The notes below the pieces were generated by a model. It did not search any database, was not told the DNA's origin, and saw only the letters and a list, made by a program, of their open reading frames with translations. A DNA stretch of 7,358 bases from Alphaproteobacteria bacterium (lineage in GTDB: Bacteria; Pseudomonadota; Alphaproteobacteria; Sneathiellales; Sneathiellaceae): assembly GCA_006226265.1 (NCBI GenBank), contig SBHH01000120.1, positions 1-7,358 on the forward strand, read 5' to 3'. The position numbers and the translations under genes were made by a program. Positions 1 to 5,672 of the stretch are shown in pieces. Position 1 is the first letter of the stretch, and every line of letters begins with the position of its first letter.

Positions 1-198
1 CGACCAGGTGGACTGGGTCAGATACTTGATGGCCGCACTGATCCGCTGGTTCCCTTCCACCAGCAGGATATCGCCTGGCTGCAAATGTTTATGCAGCGTC
101 TTGGTCGCGAAGACGGAGAAAGGCTCGTACCGGTTTGTCGTCTTGGACAGAAACCGCGTCAGGCGGTCGGCAATGAGTTTCTTGATCCAGCCGATCAT
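1..198 (-). CDS. YiiX-like permuted papain/NlpC-P60 cysteine hydrolase (N-terminal part)
   Basis: This gene runs off the left edge, so only its first 66 residues are visible. It opens MIGWIKKLIADRL and then has PGDILLVEG at about residues 43-51, followed by ISAAIKYLTQSTWS at the window edge. 'GDILL...I...T.S.WSH' is the N-terminal signature of YiiX/YaeF-type permuted papain-like hydrolases (lipo-like, NlpC/P60 superfamily). In those proteins the His after 'WS' and a later Cys form the catalytic pair, and both would lie outside the window. The ATG at 198 follows a TGAGGA Shine-Dalgarno that overlaps the stop codon of the SDR gene 12 bases upstream, so it is probably co-transcribed and perhaps translationally coupled. 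No signal peptide is seen; the start is basic and amphipathic. The likely role is hydrolysis of an amide or ester bond in peptidoglycan or lipid, but the substrate is unknown. The family call rests on a short segment. Confidence 0.6.
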   Translation of the reverse strand, partial: MIGWIKKLIADRLTRFLSKTTNRYEPFSVFATKTLHKHLQPGDILLVEGNQRISAAIKYLTQSTWS

Positions 199-210
199 AG
201 TGAAGCGTCC

Positions 211-918
211 TCAGACCGAGCGGGTCAGGCCGCCGTCAATGCGGATATTCTGCCCCGTGATATAGGCTCCGCCGTCAGAGGCAAGGAAGGAAATAGTCGC
301 GGAGACTTCCCCCGTCTTGCCGTAGCGTCCCATCGGGATGCGCGCGCGGCGATCCTCCGTCTCGGGCAGGCTGTCGATAAAGCCCGGCAGGATATTGTTC
401 ATGCGGATATTTTCCGCGGCATATTTATCCGCAAAAAGCTTGGTGAAGGCCGCAAGGCCGGCGCGAAAGACGCCCGATGTCGGGAAAAGCGGGTCGGGTT
501 CGAACACGGCATAAGTCGAGATATTGATGATCGCGCCCGATTTCTGTTCCTGCATGATCGGCGTCACAAGACGCGTCGGCCGGATGGCGTTCAAAAGATA
601 AACCTCCATCCCCATATGCCAGTCCTCATCGGGGATATCGAGGACGGGCCCCTTCGGGCCATGCCCCGCCGAATTGATGAGAACATCGATCCGCCCGAAG
701 CGGTCCATCACCTTGCCCACAAGCGCCTTCAGATCGTCGTTCGCGCGGTTGGAGCCGGTAACCCCGACGCCGCCGAGCTCAGCGGCCAGTTCCTCTCCCT
801 TGCCGGAGGAGGAAAGAATGCCGACGTTAAAGCCATCCGCCGCAAGCCGCCTTGCCGCATCCGCCCCCATTCCGCTGCCGCCCGCCGTGATGACGGCCAC
901 CTTCTTGTCCGATTTCAT
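211..918 (-). CDS. SDR family protein with non-canonical active site
   Basis: A 235-residue Rossmann protein of normal length for classical short-chain dehydrogenases. The nucleotide-binding turn is TAGGSGMG (11-18) and the NNAG equivalent is NSAG (82-85). Asn110 sits where the structural Asn of the tetrad belongs, and the C-terminus carries the usual FLASDGGAYITGQNIRIDGG (211-230). Ser134 in INIST fits the catalytic serine. The YxxxK position, however, reads SGVFR (148-152), so Tyr is replaced by Ser and Lys by Arg. From memory, a 'TS.VFRAGL' version recurs in alphaproteobacterial relatives, so this is probably a real subfamily rather than decay; this was not checked. The start at 918 was chosen over an in-frame ATG at 1077 because AAAGGAG lies just upstream and the Rossmann strand begins at residue 7. 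The longer start would also overlap the amidotransferase gene. It is 65 bases downstream of the amidotransferase and 12 bases upstream of the YiiX-like gene. NAD(P) binding is likely; ordinary oxidoreductase activity is doubtful and the substrate is unknown. Confidence 0.88.
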   Translation of the reverse strand: MKSDKKVAVITAGGSGMGADAARRLAADGFNVGILSSSGKGEELAAELGGVGVTGSNRANDDLKALVGKVMDRFGRIDVLINSAGHGPKGPVLDIPDEDWHMGMEVYLLNAIRPTRLVTPIMQEQKSGAIINISTYAVFEPDPLFPTSGVFRAGLAAFTKLFADKYAAENIRMNNILPGFIDSLPETEDRRARIPMGRYGKTGEVSATISFLASDGGAYITGQNIRIDGGLTRSV

Positions 919-983
919 CCCGCTCTCCTTTTCTTGTACAGACAGGTTTTCTTTAAGATATCCCTTCCGGCTGTTCACGCAAA

Positions 984-1811
984 CTATTCCTGCCAGTCTC
1001 CCGGGCCGAGATCGAGCCGGGCGGCAATACCGCCCCCCTTTATGGCGAGGAGTGATCCGCGCGGCAGCGGCTGCCAATCATCATCTGTCAAGGGTACGCT
1101 TGCGAAAATCAGGGTGCGGCTTTCCCTGTTCTCGCTCGGACGTAGTTTCAAGCCGTCAACATGCAGGTTACGCCGTTCGATATAATGAAGGGCCGGGCTG
1201 CGCCTTGGCCCGAACACTCCCGTATCGTCATAGCGGCGCAAATCCGCATGGATGAAAAGTGCATCGCCATCGCTATAGATGAAATTGCTGCTGCCGAGGG
1301 TGCGGAGACAGTCCGCCGTCGCGCCGATTTTCTGTAATCTTTCCTCTAAGGACGGCATGCCTTTCTGCCAGACCGGCACGAGCTGCTCCATCAGGTAACA
1401 GAAGGCATGCTCGGAATCCGTCTGGCCCAGCGGCTGAAAATGCGAATTGGTGAGGGAGAGGGCATCGTGAAATCTGTGCAAGTCACCATTATGGGCAAAG
1501 ACATGGGCGGTGCCCCATGCTTCGCGCTTGAAAGGATGGGTATCCTCGTAAACCGCGTCGCCCGTGGTGGCATAGCGGACATGGGCAAGGATGCAATGAC
1601 TGCTGGTCTCCTGTTCCGCCACGAAGCGGACCCAGGGGCTATCGAAGGCGGGCTTTGCCTCCTTGATCAGCAGGGTGTCGGAATTCTGCTGGAAACTCAT
1701 GCCCCAGCCGGACTTGTTCAGATGACTAAGGCCGCCGTGGCGGGCGAATTCGTTCAGCGAGTAGGTCAGCGAAACGCGATGTTGACTTGAGACGGCAAAT
1801 AATTCGCACAT
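984..1811 (-). CDS. class II glutamine amidotransferase, YafJ type
   Basis: A 275-residue stand-alone glutamine amidotransferase of the N-terminal nucleophile fold, like E. coli YafJ. It should hydrolyse glutamine to glutamate plus ammonia, or act on a glutamine-like amide; the acceptor is unknown. After removal of Met the protein begins CELFAVSS, so Cys2 is the nucleophile and this fixes the start at 1811. An in-frame ATG at 1856 would bury the Cys behind 15 residues and has no Shine-Dalgarno. Family motifs are SGWGMSF (34-40), AHVRYATTG (76-84, Arg binding the glutamine carboxylate), THPF (91-94), AHNGDL (106-111, oxyanion Asn/Gly) and GQTDSEHAFCYL (129-140, with Asp132). The length matches YafJ (about 255 residues), with no synthase or sugar-binding domain attached. 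It appears to be the first gene of a minus-strand operon with the SDR and YiiX-like genes. A small inverted repeat (TGGAA/TTCCA) lies directly before the start. It is divergent from a glutamate synthase-domain gene 511 bases away. Confidence 0.93.
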   Translation of the reverse strand: MCELFAVSSQHRVSLTYSLNEFARHGGLSHLNKSGWGMSFQQNSDTLLIKEAKPAFDSPWVRFVAEQETSSHCILAHVRYATTGDAVYEDTHPFKREAWGTAHVFAHNGDLHRFHDALSLTNSHFQPLGQTDSEHAFCYLMEQLVPVWQKGMPSLEERLQKIGATADCLRTLGSSNFIYSDGDALFIHADLRRYDDTGVFGPRRSPALHYIERRNLHVDGLKLRPSENRESRTLIFASVPLTDDDWQPLPRGSLLAIKGGGIAARLDLGPGDWQE

Positions 1812-1914
1812 TCTGGAATTTTTCCAATTTTCTCTGGTTTTTTCGAGATTTACCATAATATAGGAAGAAACGATAGCATCCGGCTTTTCAACTTTGTGCC
1901 GCTGCGGCGGGTCC

Positions 1915-1944
1915 TTGCTAAAATCAAAACCGCGAGGTTATAGT
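1915..1944 (+). promoter_or_regulatory. candidate sigma70-type promoter (plus strand)
   Basis: TTGCTA (1915-1920) and TATAGT (1939-1944) are separated by 18 bases. Both are close to consensus and lie in the AT-rich part of the divergent region. The expected transcription start is near 1951. No intact gene begins before 2323, so this promoter probably serves the glutamate synthase-domain gene through a leader of about 370 bases that includes the gene relic. This is inferred from pattern matching alone. Confidence 0.4.
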
Positions 1945-1975
1945 AGAGATATATGTTACAGCACAGGGGGACAGG

Positions 1976-1996
1976 GCCCGGACCGACCGGCCGGGC
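1976..1996 (+). promoter_or_regulatory. GC-rich hairpin in leader region
   Basis: GCCCGG (1976-1981) and CCGGGC (1991-1996) form a perfect 6-base-pair stem around a 9-base loop. It lies just before the ATG of the relic at 2006 and downstream of the candidate promoter. No T-tract follows, so it is not a classic terminator. It could be a leader structure or chance in GC-rich DNA. Confidence 0.25.
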
Positions 1997-2005
1997 ACGC
2001 ATCAT

Positions 2006-2302
2006 ATGCAGAACATATCCAGCCATACCCCGGAGGCGATCGACCTCTTGCCTGAACCACTCTGGAACAAGGTCACGGCCTTTCCGCTGAAGGAACGGGA
2101 GAAATACGGCCTTCCCGGTCTTCTGACGCCAAGGTCTTTACCGCGAACAACACGCCATCCTTCATCAATTCCTTCGGGAACCGGCGCCATACCGTTGGAG
2201 ACCTTTGCCCGGAGCTGTGGCCGCCGGATGCATCATATGGCAATCGAGGTGCAGGCTGGCGATCACATGGCTGGATTTTCAACTAGACGGAAAAGGCTGT
2301 AA
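2006..2302 (+). pseudogene. relic beginning with NAD-malic enzyme N-terminus
   Basis: An open frame of 98 codons starts at 2006, but only its first 41 or so codons look like a gene. Residues 14-42 contain LLPEP, then LWNKVTAFPLKERE and YGLPGLLTP. This matches the conserved start of NAD-dependent malic enzymes (LL..PL.NKGTAF...ER...GL.GLLPP). Up to about 2127 the codons end mostly in G or C. Beyond that the same frame fills with rare codons (AGG, TTA, CGA, ACA, TCA), while another plus-strand frame from about 2125 to the TAG at 2284-2286 regains good codon use and reads FINSFGNRRHTVGDLCPELW. I do not recognise that second stretch. Malic enzymes exceed 400 residues and none of the tartronate-site or NAD-binding motifs follow, so this is a truncated remnant fused to other decayed sequence. 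No clear Shine-Dalgarno precedes the ATG. It could instead be a small expressed protein of unknown function, but that is less likely. Confidence 0.5.
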
Positions 2303-2322
2303 AAAAAACGGGAACGGAGTAG

Positions 2323-3903
2323 ATGGCACGTAATATCTTTTTCACAATCGCAATTGGCGGCATCCTTGCCGTGACGGTGCTCTATCCGTTCTGGCCACCC
2401 GTTTCCTGGGCGCTTTTGTTCCTCGGCCCCTATATCGCGCTGGGCCTCTATGACATGTATCTCTCAGAGCATAACGTACTCCGGCTCTATCCGGTGATCG
2501 GCCATATGCGCTATGCCATGGAGTTCATCAGCCCGGAAATCCAGCAATATTTCATCGAGACGAACGAAAGCGGACGTCCCTATAACCGGCTGCAACGCAA
2601 TCTGGTCTATGCACGGGCGGGAAAGGGGCTTGATACCCAGCCGTTCGGCACGCAATGGGATATCATGGATGTCGGCTATCAGCGCGCCAACCATTCGCTG
2701 AACCCCAAAAAGGTGCCGGAAGACAAGACCCGCGTGGTTGTCGGCGGACCCGATTGCAAGAAGCCTTACAACGCCTCCCGCCTCAATATCTCGGCGATGA
2801 GTTTCGGCGCGCTAAGCCCGACGGCGATCCACGCCCTCAATGCCGGGGCGAAGCGGGGCGGTTTCTATCATAATACGGGCGAGGGAGGGTTGAGCCCCTA
2901 TCATCTGGCGGGCGGCGGTGACATCGTCTGGCAGATCGGCACCGGCTATTTCGGCTGCCGCACCAAGGATGGCGGCTTCGATGCAGAGCAGTTCAAAAAG
3001 ACGGCGAACCAGGATGTCGTCAAGATGATTGAGATCAAACTGAGCCAGGGCGCAAAGCCGGCCCATGGCGGCGTTCTGCCGGGCGCCAAGGTCAATGGCG
3101 AGATTGCCCGAACCCGCGGCGTCCCGGAAGGAGAGGATGTAATTTCCCCTCCCGCGCATAAGGCTTTCTCTACGCCCGAAGGGTTGCTGAAATTTGTCGC
3201 CGAACTTCGCGAGATGACGGACGGCAAGCCGGTCGGTTTCAAGCTCTGTATCGGCAAGAAAAGCGAATTCATGAGCATCTGCAAGGCAATTCTGGAAACG
3301 GGCATCAAGCCCGATTTCATCACCGTTGACGGGGCAGAGGGCGGCACCGGCGCCGCGCCGCCCGAGTTTTCCAACCGCCTCGGCGTTCCTATCAACGAGG
3401 GGCTGATCTTTGTGCATAACTGCCTCGTCGGGATCGCCGCGCGGGCCGATATCCGGGTGATCGCGAGTGGCAAGGTGGTTTCCGGCTTCGATCTGATGGA
3501 AAAAATCGCGCTCGGCGCAGACATGTGCAATGTCGCGCGGCCGATGATGTTTTCGCTCGGCTGCATCCAGTCGCTCAAATGCAACACGAACAAATGCCCG
3601 ACCGGTATCGCAACGCAGGACCCACGCCGCGCCCGCGCCATCGATGTGGAGGACCGGCAGATCCGCGTCGCCAATTATCATGCCGCGACGATTGAGAGTT
3701 TTTGCGAACTGGTCGGGGCCTGCGGCCTCGACGATCCGCAGTACTTGACGCCGCATCATATTTTCCAGCGGATGGCGGACCAGACGGAGCTCTCTGCCGA
3801 TCTGCTCTATGAGTTTATCGACGATGGTGAGCTTCTGACCGGCAAAATCCGCGACAGCTTCCATCACGACTGGGTGATGGCAAACGCAAAGGAATGGCCG
3901 TAA
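2323..3903 (+). CDS. FMN-binding glutamate synthase family protein, membrane-anchored
   Basis: A 526-residue protein carrying only the central FMN (synthase) domain of glutamate synthase. Two hydrophobic helices at about 4-24 and 27-43 should tie it to the inner membrane, followed by a linker to about residue 130 and then the TIM barrel. Barrel motifs are SAMSFGALS (158-166), NTGEGGLSPYH (184-194), GAKPAHGGVLPGAK (243-256), VDGAEGGTGAAP (335-346, phosphate/FMN region) and SGK (382-384). Cys414, Cys420 and Cys425 in GCIQSLKCNTNKCPTG reproduce the spacing of the GOGAT [3Fe-4S] ligands. It lacks the N-terminal class II amidotransferase domain and the C-terminal beta-helix of GltB, and no GltD-like NADPH subunit lies in the window. 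The true substrate and electron donor are therefore unknown; relatives include B. subtilis YerD. The start is preceded by CGGAG. The gene is apparently monocistronic, with a long leader containing a gene relic. It is divergent from a separate class II amidotransferase. Confidence 0.93.
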   Translation: MARNIFFTIAIGGILAVTVLYPFWPPVSWALLFLGPYIALGLYDMYLSEHNVLRLYPVIGHMRYAMEFISPEIQQYFIETNESGRPYNRLQRNLVYARAGKGLDTQPFGTQWDIMDVGYQRANHSLNPKKVPEDKTRVVVGGPDCKKPYNASRLNISAMSFGALSPTAIHALNAGAKRGGFYHNTGEGGLSPYHLAGGGDIVWQIGTGYFGCRTKDGGFDAEQFKKTANQDVVKMIEIKLSQGAKPAHGGVLPGAKVNGEIARTRGVPEGEDVISPPAHKAFSTPEGLLKFVAELREMTDGKPVGFKLCIGKKSEFMSICKAILETGIKPDFITVDGAEGGTGAAPPEFSNRLGVPINEGLIFVHNCLVGIAARADIRVIASGKVVSGFDLMEKIALGADMCNVARPMMFSLGCIQSLKCNTNKCPTGIATQDPRRARAIDVEDRQIRVANYHAATIESFCELVGACGLDDPQYLTPHHIFQRMADQTELSADLLYEFIDDGELLTGKIRDSFHHDWVMANAKEWP

Positions 3904-3916
3904 GGATTTCGACAGG

Positions 3917-3942
3917 AAAAGGGGAAGAAGCCTTCCTCCCCT
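3917..3942 (-). terminator. hairpin terminator between convergent genes
   Basis: AGGGGA (3920-3925) pairs with TCCCCT (3937-3942). One mismatch and three more pairs (GAA/TTC) continue the stem around a tight GCC loop. Read on the minus strand the stem is followed by TTTTCC, so it best serves the aldo/keto reductase, whose stop codon lies 20 bases before it. On the plus strand the 3' flank is TAAACTATAT, which makes it a weaker but possible terminator for the glutamate synthase-domain gene. Confidence 0.6.
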
Positions 3943-3961
3943 AAACTATATGCATACCCAC

Positions 3962-4957
3962 CTAACAGTAGGTTTCGGTTCCCCACATCTGATTATGGGT
4001 ATAACGTGCGCCATGCGCCCAGCCGACCGGCAGGATCTTCTCGATATCGGCAAGATCGTCGGCTGTCAGGTTCATATCATCCGCCGCGGCACATTCCTTT
4101 AAATGCTTGACGCTTCGTGTGCCCGGAATGGGAACCATGCTCTTGTCCCCTTGCGCGAGTACCCAGGCAATGGCGAGGGTTGCGGGCGTAACGCCCCTGT
4201 CCGCCGCCATCTCATTGAAAGGCTCAAGGGCCTTCAGGTTGCAAGCATAGTTCGGCTCAACAAAGCGGGGATTGTTTTTCCGAAAATCCACATCGGCAAA
4301 GGTCGCGGGATCCGGCGCCTTGCTCGCGAAAATACCGCGCCCCACCGGCGAGAAGGGCACAAAGGTGACGCCGAGTTCCTCACAGGCCTGCACCATCCCG
4401 AGCTCCGGCATCCGGGTCCAGAGGGAATATTCGTTCTGCACCGCCGTCACGGGATGCACGGCCTGCGCGCGGCGAAGGCTGGCCGGTGAAATCTCCGAAT
4501 AGCCGATACCGCCGATCTTGCCTTCCTTTTTTAGTTTGGCGAGGGTTTCCGTCACCTCCTCGATCGGGATATTCATATCGCGCCGGTGAATGTAGTAAAG
4601 ATCGACATGATCGATCCCAAGCCGTTTCAGGGAGCCTTCAAGCTCGCCCCGGATATAATCCTCGCTGTTATCAAAAGTGCGCTCCGTCGCGCCCGGTGCT
4701 CGCTTGATGCCAACCTTGGTCGCGATTTTAAAATCGCCTTTCTTGCCTTTCAGGAAGGTGCCGATCACGGTTTCCGACTTGCCCGCACCGTAGACATTGG
4801 CGGTATCGAGGAAGTTCATGCCAAGATCGCGCGCGGCGGCCAGCGTCTCATGGCTTTCCTTCTCGTCCGTCGGCCCGTAGAAGCCCGCAAAGCTCATGCA
4901 GCCGAGCCCTACCGCCCCAACCTTCGGTCCGTTTTTACCCAGTACACGTGTTTTCAT
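3962..4957 (-). CDS. aldo/keto reductase
   Basis: A 331-residue, cytosolic NADPH-dependent (beta/alpha)8-barrel reductase of aldehydes, ketones or quinones, of usual length for the YhdN/AKR11-13-like branch. The complete catalytic tetrad is visible: Asp51 and Tyr56 in FLDTANVYGAGKSE (49-62), Lys81 in KIATKVG (77-83) and His124 in LYYIHRRD (120-127). The segment VDLYYIHR is the family signature. The NADP-binding end reads VPIPGTRSVKHLKE (275-288). QNEYSLW (174-180) is the usual barrel strand with cofactor contacts. The start at 4957 has AAGGA nine bases upstream. It is transcribed alone, divergent from the isomerase/GST operon across about 100 bases, so both may answer to one regulator. The 3' end faces the glutamate synthase-domain gene over a shared hairpin. 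The substrate cannot be read from sequence. Confidence 0.95.
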   Translation of the reverse strand: MKTRVLGKNGPKVGAVGLGCMSFAGFYGPTDEKESHETLAAARDLGMNFLDTANVYGAGKSETVIGTFLKGKKGDFKIATKVGIKRAPGATERTFDNSEDYIRGELEGSLKRLGIDHVDLYYIHRRDMNIPIEEVTETLAKLKKEGKIGGIGYSEISPASLRRAQAVHPVTAVQNEYSLWTRMPELGMVQACEELGVTFVPFSPVGRGIFASKAPDPATFADVDFRKNNPRFVEPNYACNLKALEPFNEMAADRGVTPATLAIAWVLAQGDKSMVPIPGTRSVKHLKECAAADDMNLTADDLADIEKILPVGWAHGARYTHNQMWGTETYC

Positions 4958-5060
4958 TCGACTTAATCCTTATGCTGCATCTTGTTTTTTGCGGCCCGAT
5001 GTTACTATGCTGCGAAGACGGGACAACAATCAATAATAACCAACGGACATGAGGCAAGCC
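4958..5060. promoter_or_regulatory. divergent promoter region between aldo/keto reductase and thiol operon
   Basis: These 103 bases must hold promoters for both directions, and the region is AT-richer than its surroundings. No hexamer pair is convincing: the plus strand has TTGTTT with TACTAT at only 15 bases, and the minus strand has TTGTTG with TAGTAA at 16. The word TATGCTGC occurs twice in the same orientation (4971-4978 and 5006-5013), 35 bases apart, which could be a paired operator. No regulator gene is next to it. Confidence 0.35.
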
Positions 5061-5663
5061 ATGCATAAACTTGAATTTTTCTTCGACTGCTCAAGCCCCT
5101 GGACCTATCTCGCGTTTGAAAGCCTGCAAGGGCTGATCGCGCGCCATCCGGACCTTGTGGTCGATTACAAGCCCTTCCTGGTCGGCGGGGTGTTCAATAC
5201 GGTCAACCCGTCCGTTTATAACAACCGGGAGAACCCGGTCATCCCGAAACAGAAATATGCCAAGAAGGATTTGCAGGACTGGGCCGATTATGTCGGCATC
5301 AAAATCGGCCAGCCGTCGGTTTTCCCGGTCAACAGCGTGAAGGCCATGCGGGGGGCTTTCGTGGCGATAGAGGAGGGATGCCTCGTCTCTTACGCGCGGA
5401 AAGTTTTCTCCCGCTACTGGGGCGATCTTGCCGATATCTCGCAGGATGCGGAGATGGAGAAAATCGTCGCCGAGGTCGGCATGGACAAGGAGGCCTTTTT
5501 CGCGAAAATCAACGATCCCGTCTATAAGGACATGCTGAAAGCGACAACCGCCGAGGTCATCGAGCGGGGCGGCTTCGGGTCGCCCACTATGTTCCTCGAT
5601 AGCGGCGACATGTATTTCGGCAATGATCGCTTCCCGCTCATCGAAGCGAAGCTTTCTCGTTGA
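5061..5663 (+). CDS. 2-hydroxychromene-2-carboxylate isomerase family protein (GST kappa/DsbA-like)
   Basis: A 200-residue thioredoxin-fold protein with an inserted helical domain, the normal size for the HCCA isomerase/GST-kappa family. These use glutathione at a serine rather than a CxxC. Residues 5-18 read EFFFDCSSPWTYLA, matching the family's F(D)F.SP.SYLA with the Ser-Pro at 12-13. FLVGGVFN (39-46), PSVFPVNSVKAMR (85-97), FGSPTMF (172-178, cis-Pro loop) and FGNDRF (186-191) are also standard. Cys10 stands one residue before the usual serine pair and is not part of a CxxC. The start at 5061 was preferred over an in-frame ATG at 5049 because GAGG lies six bases before it and residue 4 begins the first beta strand. 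It is the first gene of a three-gene operon; the YfcG-like gene starts nine bases after its stop. The characterised isomerases act in naphthalene breakdown, but no ring-degradation gene is here, so a general glutathione transferase or isomerase role is more likely. Confidence 0.88.
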   Translation: MHKLEFFFDCSSPWTYLAFESLQGLIARHPDLVVDYKPFLVGGVFNTVNPSVYNNRENPVIPKQKYAKKDLQDWADYVGIKIGQPSVFPVNSVKAMRGAFVAIEEGCLVSYARKVFSRYWGDLADISQDAEMEKIVAEVGMDKEAFFAKINDPVYKDMLKATTAEVIERGGFGSPTMFLDSGDMYFGNDRFPLIEAKLSR

Positions 5664-5672
5664 GAACCGGCC

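Noticed and set aside
85..1185. A 366-codon plus-strand open frame across the SDR gene and the end of the amidotransferase gene
   Set aside because: It runs antisense to two clearly recognised genes, is rich in Arg/His/Pro and has no family motif. It is a by-product of G/C-ending codons on the other strand.
1812..1856. An upstream in-frame ATG at 1856 for the amidotransferase gene
   Set aside because: It would place 15 residues before the Cys nucleophile and has no Shine-Dalgarno. Class II amidotransferases need the Cys at the mature N-terminus.
1857..1891. Possible minus-strand promoter for the amidotransferase gene (TTGAAA and TATATT)
   Set aside because: The two hexamers are 23 bases apart, too far for a sigma70 promoter. 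Only the -10-like TATATT remains and it was not listed as a feature.
2812..3867. A 351-codon minus-strand open frame opposite the glutamate synthase-domain gene
   Set aside because: It has no recognisable motif and an unusual His/Arg/Ala-rich composition. The plus-strand protein has all its FMN and cluster motifs.
5049..5060. An earlier ATG at 5049 for the isomerase-family gene
   Set aside because: It lacks a ribosome site, while the ATG at 5061 has GAGG at correct spacing and leads straight into the first beta strand.
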